The notes beneath the pieces are model-generated. The model searched no databases. It saw only the letters and a program-made list of their open reading frames with translations, and had not been told where the DNA came from. Position numbers and translations under genes: made by a program. A stretch of DNA of 5,040 nt from Promethearchaeota archaeon (GTDB taxonomy: Archaea > Asgardarchaeota > Lokiarchaeia > Sigynarchaeales > SOKP01): assembly GCA_016839845.1 (NCBI GenBank), contig JAEOTL010000169.1:1-5040 (forward strand), given 5' to 3'. Position 1 is the first letter of the stretch, and each line of letters begins with the position of its first letter. This document shows positions 1-5,040 of the stretch, in pieces.

Positions 1-58
1 ATGTTTAACATCTGGGAGAAAAAGTGGAATGTTGACTCAATAGTTCTCCAAATACAAC
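1..58 (-). terminator. 3' flank of the minus-strand unit, possible weak terminator
   Basis: This is the short stretch following the stop codon of the Lrp-type regulator on the minus strand. Read on that strand it contains a T-rich run (CTTTTTCT, plus positions about 18-25), which could act as an archaeal oligo-T terminator. An imperfect inverted repeat also brackets it: GGAGAA at 15-20 and TTCTCC at 44-49 with a 23-base loop. The T-run lies inside the repeat rather than after it, so this is not a classical hairpin-plus-T terminator. No convincing gene is seen here. The assignment is tentative because the window ends before the next gene is visible. Confidence 0.25.
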
Positions 59-958
59 CTAATGGGTATCAGACAATATTTCTTGATACAATTTATCTCG
101 CCAAGTTTCAAAAAAAATACCATTATAAATAATATGATAATCTACTTTTTCGTGGTTTTCTTCTTGCAAGCGTGAATAAAGGTTGGTAGCTTCCAAATTG
201 GATTTTGTTAAAGCTGTTATCATAAGTAGATTAGGAATATTGGTAAATCTTTGTAAATAAAGTATGTAATCTTGGTATTCCTTATTTATTCTTTCATATG
301 CTTCGTTGAAATCTGTCCCTTCTTTGAGATATACATTAAATTGGGATACTATGATTCCTTCTGTTTGAGGTGCGAAATTTATTGAAAATTCTGCAAGATT
401 ATAATCCATCATTCTTTTAAGTCGTTTTCTGATGGTTTTTGCTGATGCTCCTACATCTTCAGCTAAATCAGCAATGGATCTTCTTGCATCGTTTCCTAAA
501 GCCCCTAAAATTTGAAAATCTAATTTGGTAAGAGCCTCTGGATTATTTCTATAGGGTAATTCCTTTATGCATGTCGTAAAATCATTAATTCTGGCGGTTT
601 GAGATATGAAATCAAAATATTCATCTAACTCTGACATATCTTTTAAATAACCATCCACATACAGAAAATTTCCACCTGCATTTCCCACAAAAAAAATATT
701 CTCACAAACTCCAAGTTCTTTACTAATTTCAATGAGATTTTTACCTTCACTTTTTCCAAAAACTAAAATATTTATAGCTTTTAAACCAATAAGGCTTGGT
801 CTAGCTGTAAATGATCTGATTACACCAAATTCAATCATATTTTGAACCCTTTTATAAATTGCATTAACTGAAAGATTCAGTCTATTACCAATATCTCTAT
901 AAGTAATACGACAATTAACAAGCAATAATTTAGCAATTTGTAAATCAATAGAATCCAT
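59..958 (-). CDS. Tandem Lrp/AsnC-type transcriptional regulator with two HTH units
   Basis: This is a predicted cytoplasmic DNA-binding regulator of 299 residues, about twice the usual 150 of Lrp/AsnC proteins, and it reads as two consecutive units. Unit 1 has an AsnC-type winged HTH at residues 1-50 (start MDSIDLQIAKLL, recognition helix region LSVNAIYKRVQNMIEFGVI at 29-47), then an alpha/beta region at about 60-135 resembling a RAM (ligand-sensing) domain. Unit 2 has a second HTH at about 143-192 (LTKLDFQILGALGNDARRS, then ASAKTIRKRLKRMM), followed by a second RAM-like region at about 203-282. Family knowledge says Lrp proteins bind small metabolites, often amino acids, through RAM domains and act locally or globally. 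The ATG lies 29 bases after the ThDP enzyme's stop codon, with no Shine-Dalgarno site, so co-transcription and control of that enzyme or of itself are inferred. AhbA/AhbB (NirDL) siroheme decarboxylases share this fold, but I do not see their typical N-terminal FPL and RRIG-type motifs. The ligand is unknown. Confidence 0.88.
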   Translation of the reverse strand: MDSIDLQIAKLLLVNCRITYRDIGNRLNLSVNAIYKRVQNMIEFGVIRSFTARPSLIGLKAINILVFGKSEGKNLIEISKELGVCENIFFVGNAGGNFLYVDGYLKDMSELDEYFDFISQTARINDFTTCIKELPYRNNPEALTKLDFQILGALGNDARRSIADLAEDVGASAKTIRKRLKRMMDYNLAEFSINFAPQTEGIIVSQFNVYLKEGTDFNEAYERINKEYQDYILYLQRFTNIPNLLMITALTKSNLEATNLYSRLQEENHEKVDYHIIYNGIFFETWRDKLYQEILSDTH

Positions 959-987
959 ATTAGTAAGAAAAATAATTGATAAAAATA

Positions 988-2805
988 TTAGAGCTTTTCT
1001 CCTTTTATCTCTTCTTCATATTCTTTTCTTTTTTCTTTTAGGTATGCTGGTCGTGGTACATCCCACCATCCAACTGCAGGCGATCCAGTATAGGGATATT
1101 CTCTTTGAACTTTAATCTCTACTACAGCGGGTTTTCCTGAATTAGCAGCTCTTTCAAGTGCAGGAATTATCTCGTCTTTTTTAGAAATTTTCTCAGAATA
1201 ACATCCAAATGCCTCACCGATTTTAGCAAAATCAGGAGAATATGTCTCTCCATTTTTGTATTCAAAAGCGGTACCATAACTTCGATCTTCTCCGAATGCA
1301 GCTTGTTGTAGATCCTTAATTGCTATCCAACCGTGATTATTTAGAACAATAAAGAAGATATTATTCAATCTAAGTTGAACTGCCATAGAAATTTCTGATA
1401 GAGTCATCATAAAATCCCCATCTCCAACCAAAGCAGCAACTTGTCGATCTGGTTTACCAATATCTATTGAACCCAATTTTGCTCCAATTGCTGCTGGAAC
1501 ACTATAACCCATTGTTGAAAAACCACCTGCAGTAAGACATGTTTTAGGGTCGTAAAACTCTAATTCTTGTAGCATCTGAGCTTGTACGTTTCCAGAACTT
1601 GTTACTATTACAGTATCTCGGTCGAAAAACTTCCTAACTTGTCTTAAAACAGTAGATATCATTACTGGTACTTTTGAATCATCTCGATTATCATCAAGAA
1701 ATTTGGTCCATTTAATTTTCTCTTCTTGAATTTCTTTGAAGTAATCAGTGTTCTTATAATCAATCGAATAATCTCCTAATTCTTCTAAAATCTGATTCAA
1801 ACACGCTTTTGCATCACCAACTATACCTATAGTTACCGGATAATTCTTGCCAATTTCATGAGGATCGATGTCGATTTGAATAAGGTTTGTCGGGGGAATG
1901 GAAAAACTTACACCATCTTTGTATGAACTCGCAGTTTCATCAGCAAACCTACACCCTATTGCGAGGATAACATCAGCTTCAGAAGTCATTTTTAATCCAA
2001 CCGTTGTACCTTTTGAACCAGCTGACCAACAATAAAGGGGATGAGAATTATCAATAATATCTTTACCCATCATAGTAACCACTACTGCGGCACCAATTTT
2101 TTCGGCTAATATTCTTATCTCCTCACTAGTATCTGAAGAAATTGCACCTCCACCTACAAATAATACCGGTCTCTTTGAATCTTTAATCAATTGTGTTGCT
2201 TTCTTAATAATCTCAGGATCACCTCTAATTCGCCCAATTGATCTTCGTTCGAGAGGCTCTGGGATTTTTACTTCGATAGAATTTGCTTGTACATCCATTG
2301 GTAAGTCAATATGAACTGGTCCTCGCCTTCCTGTTAACATAATATTAAAAGCCCTTTGCATAATTGTTGCTAATTGTCCTACTGTATCAACCTCGAAACT
2401 ACGTTTTACTATAGGTTCCAAAATTTTGGGCATACTTGAATCTTTTTTTCTTTCAATTTCTTGGAGAACGCCTTTTCCTCTCATATGAACATGAGTATCT
2501 CCAGTAATAATAAGACAAGGAAAGGAATCAACAAATGCATCGGCAACTCCGATAGCGGTATTAATTGCTCCCGGTCCAATTGAAGTAAAGACACAAAGAG
2601 GTTTTCCTGTAATTCGATAATATCCCACTGCTAGATGCACTCCTGACATTTCTTGTTTTGGTTGAATTAATTGGATCTTATCTTTATCCTTAAAGAAGGC
2701 GTCTACAAGAGGAAGATTTCCATGACCCGGAATCCCAACAACATATTTTAAACCTTCTTTTGTTAAATATTTGGAGATTAACTCTCCACCAGTATATTTG
2801 GGCAT
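988..2805 (-). CDS. ThDP-dependent enzyme, acetolactate synthase/IolD-like large subunit
   Basis: This is a 605-residue cytoplasmic ThDP enzyme with the three-domain layout of the acetolactate synthase superfamily. The N-terminal PYR domain (about 1-175) has GHGN at 27-30, the activating glutamate Glu52 in KQEMSGVHLAVGY, SIGPGA at 75-80 and GPVHIDLPMDVQ at 162-173. The central domain (about 190-340) has VGGGAIS, GCRFADE and IDIDPHEIGK. The C-terminal PP domain (about 375-570) has GYSVPAAIGAKL at 433-444 and the metal/ThDP motif GDGDF at 461-465, ending with NN at 489-490. Glu52 argues against glyoxylate carboligase, which lacks this residue. The IDIDP and RFADE motifs fit acetolactate synthase (2 pyruvate to 2-acetolactate in branched-chain amino acid synthesis). 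GHGN, GVLQEIER and the C-terminal GWWDVPRP resemble IolD, the trihydroxycyclohexanedione hydrolase of inositol breakdown. No IlvN-type small subunit or other ilv or iol gene is visible, so the substrate is left open. It starts right after a divergent promoter and leads the unit with the Lrp-type regulator. Confidence 0.93.
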   Translation of the reverse strand: MPKYTGGELISKYLTKEGLKYVVGIPGHGNLPLVDAFFKDKDKIQLIQPKQEMSGVHLAVGYYRITGKPLCVFTSIGPGAINTAIGVADAFVDSFPCLIITGDTHVHMRGKGVLQEIERKKDSSMPKILEPIVKRSFEVDTVGQLATIMQRAFNIMLTGRRGPVHIDLPMDVQANSIEVKIPEPLERRSIGRIRGDPEIIKKATQLIKDSKRPVLFVGGGAISSDTSEEIRILAEKIGAAVVVTMMGKDIIDNSHPLYCWSAGSKGTTVGLKMTSEADVILAIGCRFADETASSYKDGVSFSIPPTNLIQIDIDPHEIGKNYPVTIGIVGDAKACLNQILEELGDYSIDYKNTDYFKEIQEEKIKWTKFLDDNRDDSKVPVMISTVLRQVRKFFDRDTVIVTSSGNVQAQMLQELEFYDPKTCLTAGGFSTMGYSVPAAIGAKLGSIDIGKPDRQVAALVGDGDFMMTLSEISMAVQLRLNNIFFIVLNNHGWIAIKDLQQAAFGEDRSYGTAFEYKNGETYSPDFAKIGEAFGCYSEKISKKDEIIPALERAANSGKPAVVEIKVQREYPYTGSPAVGWWDVPRPAYLKEKRKEYEEEIKGEKL

Positions 2806-2833
2806 TTTTAGTTTTACTTAGTTTTTAGATTTT

Positions 2834-2846
2834 TATTAAATATAAT
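2834..2846 (-). promoter_or_regulatory. Candidate TATA box for the ThDP enzyme/regulator unit
   Basis: Read on the minus strand this is ATTATATTTAATA, a good match to archaeal TATA elements. It sits about 30 bases before the ATG at 2805. With the usual spacing of about 25 bases from TATA centre to start site, transcription would begin near 2815, leaving a leader of about 10 bases. This fits the lack of a Shine-Dalgarno sequence before this gene. The surroundings are very AT-rich, so the exact element could be shifted by several bases. Confidence 0.5.
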
Positions 2847-2853
2847 TTGATAT

Positions 2854-2872
2854 ACTAAAAATAGATTTTAGT
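2854..2872. promoter_or_regulatory. 19-base inverted repeat, candidate operator
   Basis: The sequence ACTAAAA-ATAGA-TTTTAGT has perfect 7-base arms around a 5-base centre. It ends about 8 bases upstream of the minus-strand TATA candidate, the position expected of a site that modulates TBP/TFB recruitment at the ThDP enzyme promoter. Related half-sites (CTAAAA on the minus strand) recur at about 2823-2828 and 2806-2811, close to the predicted start site and the start codon. Lrp-type regulators commonly bind short AT-rich palindromes, so the co-transcribed double Lrp protein is a natural candidate. Binding is inferred, and the low-complexity AT context raises the chance of coincidence. Confidence 0.4.
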
Positions 2873-2947
2873 TTGTTTATTAATTGTGATTTATTCAATT
2901 TTCCTTATAGTTTGCAAAATATCAATAATATCCACATATCATTCTTA

Positions 2948-2955
2948 TTTATATT
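2948..2955 (+). promoter_or_regulatory. Candidate TATA box for the small plus-strand gene
   Basis: TTTATATT closely matches the archaeal TATA consensus (TTTAWATA-like) and lies 35 bases before the ATG at 2991. The expected start site is near 2976, giving a leader of about 15 bases. Its presence supports the small open frame downstream being a real transcribed gene. Confidence 0.45.
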
Positions 2956-2990
2956 TGCTCATAATTTGAGATCTCACTTGGATAAGAAAA

Positions 2991-3266
2991 ATGCATACAA
3001 CAACTCGATTAGCAGATAGAATAAACTCCTTACAAACAAAACGAGAGAAATTACGGAAGTTACTTCTCAATTATATTAATTTCTTAGTTATGTGTCTTAA
3101 TAGTGCAGAAAGCAAAAATGAAGCAAAACGGATTCTAGATTCATTAAAGGCACTTGAAAACAAAGTGTGGATTCAAAACCATTCTGATAATGATTTATCT
3201 CAAAGTTCTTATTTAAGAGAAGAACGAGAAATATATCAAGAAATTGATAATCTGTATTTACTTTAA
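2991..3266 (+). CDS. Small helical hypothetical protein (91 residues)
   Basis: I do not recognise this protein. It is a short, highly charged, leucine-rich sequence without glycine or proline, consistent with an all-helical protein. Heptad-like leucine/isoleucine spacing is visible over about residues 7-60 (for example ADRINSLQTKREKLRKLLL and AKRILDSLKALENKV), suggesting a helical hairpin or coiled coil. Residues 24-37 are more hydrophobic (LLLNYINFLVMCLN) but too short and polar to be a clear membrane segment, and there is no signal peptide. The start is supported by a TATA candidate 35 bases upstream. A T-rich stretch follows the stop codon. The opposite-strand frame over 3097-3300 is a weaker alternative. 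A role in the neighbouring radical SAM module cannot be claimed, because a 113-base gap with its own promoter separates them. Confidence 0.6.
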   Translation: MHTTTRLADRINSLQTKREKLRKLLLNYINFLVMCLNSAESKNEAKRILDSLKALENKVWIQNHSDNDLSQSSYLREEREIYQEIDNLYLL

Positions 3267-3274
3267 TGATATCA

Positions 3275-3316
3275 TTTTCTTTTAAAGATTGAAAATTCAA
3301 TATGCCCCCTCTTTTT
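3275..3316 (+). terminator. Oligo-T stretches after the small gene
   Basis: TTTTCTTTT begins nine bases after the stop codon, and a second run, TTTTT, lies at 3312-3316. Archaeal RNA polymerase terminates at such T-rich tracts without needing a hairpin. Each run also sits in a small palindrome (CTTT-T-AAAG at 3279-3287 and CTTTT-T-AAAAG at 3311-3321). These may instead be regulatory sites upstream of the radical SAM gene. Confidence 0.4.
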
Positions 3317-3335
3317 AAAAGGAAAATTTCAAGAT

Positions 3336-3348
3336 TTTATCATATATA
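3336..3348 (+). promoter_or_regulatory. Candidate TATA box for the radical SAM gene
   Basis: TTTATCATATATA lies about 32 bases before the ATG at 3380. This predicts transcription starting near 3368-3372 and an almost leaderless mRNA. A second TATA-like string, TATATAA at 3360-3366, is only 13 bases from the start codon. It is too close to serve unless translation starts further downstream. Confidence 0.45.
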
Positions 3349-3379
3349 CCACATAAAGGTATATAATTCTACTTAATCG

Positions 3380-4678
3380 ATGGGTAAAGTGCCTTCTGTT
3401 TTAGAAAAAATTCGAATTTTGGGAGAGAATTCAAAATATGATATTTGTGCCAGTACTGCTTCTAGTCGTACGGTTAAATATCCAAAACTATTTGGAGATT
3501 CAAAAAAGTGGATCGGTGCAACGGAAAGTGGAGGGATTTGTCATTCCTATACACCTGATGGACGCTGTATGAGTCTTTTCAAAACCCTTTATACAAATAA
3601 ATGTATTTATAATTGTAAATATTGCTTTTCTCATAATTGCAAGAAAAAAATGAGTTTCACTCCAGAAGAGTATGCTCGAACTTTCATGAAACTCTACTCT
3701 ATGAATGTAGCTGAGGGTGTGTTTATATCATCTGGAGTTTGTGGCAGTGCAGATGCAACAACCGAAGAAATGCTGGAAGCAATTCGTTTACTTCGATTTA
3801 AATATAAATTTCAAGGATATGTACATTTTAAATGTTTACCTGGTGTAAGTCAATATCTTCTTAAAGAGGCAATAACTCTTTCTGATAGAATTTCAATAAA
3901 TATGGAAGCTTCTTCTAAAACACACCTAGCAGAAATCGCAGATCAAAAAGATTTCAACAATGATATTATAACTCGACAGCGTTGGTTAAAGCAAATACGT
4001 ACTACGCACAATGAAGAGACCATTAAAGAAATGAAAGATTTACACCAAGATAATCAATTAAAATTTCAAGAAGAAATGATTAAATCTAGAAGAGAAAATG
4101 GATATAAGAAATTTCGTTGGGATGGTGCTCCAATTCTCAATAGTGGTCAGACAACTCAATTTGTAATAGGGGCAGCCGAAAATGAAACTGATTTTGAATT
4201 ATTGAATAGAATAGACTGGGGATATAAACGAATTGATCTAAGGAGAGCTTATTTCTCATCATTTATTCCTATCGAAGGTACACCATTAGGTGGTAAACAA
4301 GCAGCACCATTAGCAAGAGAACATCGATTATATCAAAGTGATTGGTTACTGCGAATCTATCATTACAAATTACAGGATCTTAAAGAAATTATTAATGAAC
4401 AAGGAAATTTACCCCATGGAGATCCGAAAATGCACTTAGCACGCAAATATTTCGAGGAGCATAGTCGTGTAAATCCTAATGAAGCATCCTATCAAGAACT
4501 ATTAAAAGTACCTGGTATTGGCCCAATTTCTGCAAAAAGAATAATAAACTTAAGAGCTAAAAAATTTAGATTTAACAAAAGAAAGGATCTTCAATCTATA
4601 GGAGTGGTATTAAAACGAGCAGATCCATTTCTTATAATTAATGGAAATTCCCAAACAACACTTCATAATTTTTCATAA
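3380..4678 (+). CDS. Putative DNA modification/repair radical SAM protein with C-terminal HhH
   Basis: This 432-residue protein matches the layout of the radical SAM family annotated as putative DNA modification/repair proteins (TIGR03916, linked to uracil-DNA glycosylase). An N-terminal segment carries GGICHSYTPDGRC (Cys54, Cys63), a family signature just before the 4Fe-4S motif CIYNCKYC (Cys75, Cys79, Cys82). A radical SAM barrel follows (GVFISSGVCGS at 113-123, GYVHFKCLPG at 146-155, ISINMEAS at 171-178), then GQTTQFVIGA at 256-265, RRAYFSSFIPIEGTPL at 288-303 and the highly conserved REHRLYQSDWLLR at 313-325. The C-terminus (about 366-421) is a helix-hairpin-helix region, LLKVPGIGPISAKRI at 374-388 followed by IGVVLKRADPF, implying non-specific DNA contact. 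An in-frame stop at 3374-3376 makes this ATG the first possible one. Extra cysteines (Cys23, Cys87, Cys121, Cys152) may include ligands of a second cluster. The reaction is, as far as I know, not established. The downstream gene is its expected partner. Confidence 0.9.
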   Translation: MGKVPSVLEKIRILGENSKYDICASTASSRTVKYPKLFGDSKKWIGATESGGICHSYTPDGRCMSLFKTLYTNKCIYNCKYCFSHNCKKKMSFTPEEYARTFMKLYSMNVAEGVFISSGVCGSADATTEEMLEAIRLLRFKYKFQGYVHFKCLPGVSQYLLKEAITLSDRISINMEASSKTHLAEIADQKDFNNDIITRQRWLKQIRTTHNEETIKEMKDLHQDNQLKFQEEMIKSRRENGYKKFRWDGAPILNSGQTTQFVIGAAENETDFELLNRIDWGYKRIDLRRAYFSSFIPIEGTPLGGKQAAPLAREHRLYQSDWLLRIYHYKLQDLKEIINEQGNLPHGDPKMHLARKYFEEHSRVNPNEASYQELLKVPGIGPISAKRIINLRAKKFRFNKRKDLQSIGVVLKRADPFLIINGNSQTTLHNFS

Positions 4679-4705
4679 AAAAATAAATCAAGTTGATGAA
4701 ATATC

Positions 4706-5040
4706 ATGGAAGGAGGTTGTCAAAAAGATCCTATGGAAGTTATAGGAAGAGCTAAAGGATTTTCTCACGAAGAGATAATTCAAAATCTTTCACATCATAA
4801 CAATTTTTCTCAACATCTAATTTTACAAATAAAAAGAATACCAGAAGTAGTTTTTCGCAATTCTGGGTCTTCATTTGCGAAAAAAATTAATCGAATGATG
4901 AGAGAAATTGGTACTGAAGCGTATCGTGCAAAACAATTTACGCGAACTGAAATAAACAATCGTGGTGTATTATATGGTGTTGTTTTACTTAGGCACAGAG
5001 TCATCGATAAAGTTTTAAACTATTTTCATGAAAGATGGCC
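4706..5040 (+). CDS. DUF4130-like putative DNA repair partner protein (5' part, cut by window edge)
   Basis: The frame runs open from ATG 4706 to the window end (111 complete codons), closed upstream by an in-frame TGA at 4697-4699. It starts 27 bases after the radical SAM gene, so co-transcription is likely. The visible part is basic and mainly helical. The stretch SFAKKINRMMREIGTEAYRAKQFTR (about residues 60-84), then GVLYGVVLLRHRVIDKVLNYFHERWP at the edge, resembles the core pattern of DUF4130, the partner domain (TIGR03915 in bacteria) found next to this radical SAM family: a basic helix with RE-x5-RAK-x-F, then a (L)Y-G-x8-R/H segment and a final aromatic-x-x-RWP/RFP. The family assignment rests on this pattern plus context. 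The start is uncertain: AAGGAGGT at 4710-4717 is a full Shine-Dalgarno sequence lying inside codons 2-4, which could serve an in-frame ATG at 4733. The remaining C-terminus is outside the window. Confidence 0.7.
   Translation, partial: MEGGCQKDPMEVIGRAKGFSHEEIIQNLSHHNNFSQHLILQIKRIPEVVFRNSGSSFAKKINRMMREIGTEAYRAKQFTRTEINNRGVLYGVVLLRHRVIDKVLNYFHERW
4710..4717 (+). promoter_or_regulatory. Strong Shine-Dalgarno sequence inside the first codons of the partner gene
   Basis: AAGGAGGT is complementary to the usual 3' end of 16S rRNA and is the only strong ribosome-binding site I noted near a gene start in the window. It lies after the first possible ATG (4706) and 15 bases before the next in-frame ATG (4733), which is longer than the usual 5-9. 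No in-frame ATG, GTG or TTG occurs at the ideal distance. This favours 4733 as the true start, in which case the protein would begin MEVIGRAKGF. Confidence 0.45.

Noticed and set aside
1..132. Plus-strand frame from ATG at position 1, 43 residues
   Set aside because: It overlaps the end of the Lrp-type regulator in antisense and shows no recognisable pattern. It is probably chance.
2806..2990. Possible small RNA or riboswitch in the divergent intergenic region
   Set aside because: The region is extremely AT-rich with no GC-rich stems. The predicted leaders on both sides are about 10-15 bases, leaving no room for a riboswitch.
3097..3300. Minus-strand open frame of 67 residues
   Set aside because: It lies almost wholly opposite the 91-residue plus-strand gene. 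Its composition is typical of an antisense frame (rich in Phe, Leu and Asn), and I saw no start signal. The plus-strand frame has better promoter placement and a more protein-like composition.
4696..4755. Short plus-strand frame starting at ATG 4696
   Set aside because: It has only 19 codons, overlaps the partner gene out of frame and has no family-like content. It is kept only as a possible translational coupling element.
4810..5004. Minus-strand open frame of 64 residues
   Set aside because: It is antisense to the DUF4130-like frame, which has a family-like pattern, operon context and an open frame to the window edge.
1..5040. CRISPR array, insertion sequence or tRNA/rRNA gene
   Set aside because: I saw no regularly spaced long repeats, no transposase-like frame, no terminal inverted repeats and no tRNA-like or rRNA-like segment on either strand.

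Overview
This is an AT-rich window (roughly one third G+C by eye). It has compact genes, TATA-type elements about 30-36 bases before start codons, almost no leader sequence and few Shine-Dalgarno sites, which points to an archaeon. The double-unit Lrp/AsnC-type regulator and the overall protein style resemble those of Asgard-type (Lokiarchaeia-like) or other mesophilic archaeal genomes. That placement is inferred from style only, because the window holds no rRNA or marker gene.

The left half (59-2805) is a two-gene minus-strand unit. The upstream gene encodes a 605-residue thiamine-diphosphate (ThDP) enzyme of the acetolactate synthase superfamily. Its central motifs are those of acetolactate synthases, while its ends resemble IolD-type diketone hydrolases. 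Twenty-nine bases behind it lies a 299-residue regulator made of two consecutive Lrp/AsnC units. The arrangement suggests a metabolic enzyme co-transcribed with a ligand-sensing regulator.

Positions 2806-2990 form a divergent promoter region with a candidate TATA box for each direction. Just upstream of the minus-strand TATA box is a 19-base near-ideal inverted repeat (ACTAAAA-N5-TTTTAGT), a plausible operator.

The right half is on the plus strand. First comes a small orphan gene (2991-3266, 91 residues, charged and probably helical). After a 113-base gap with its own promoter comes a radical SAM protein with a C-terminal helix-hairpin-helix (3380-4678). It belongs to the putative DNA modification/repair family often linked to uracil-DNA glycosylase. 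It is followed at 27 bases by the 5' part of a second gene (from 4706, running off the right edge), whose sequence looks like the DUF4130/TIGR03915-type partner known to accompany this radical SAM family. This pair, whose chemistry is to my knowledge unestablished, is the most interesting content of the window.
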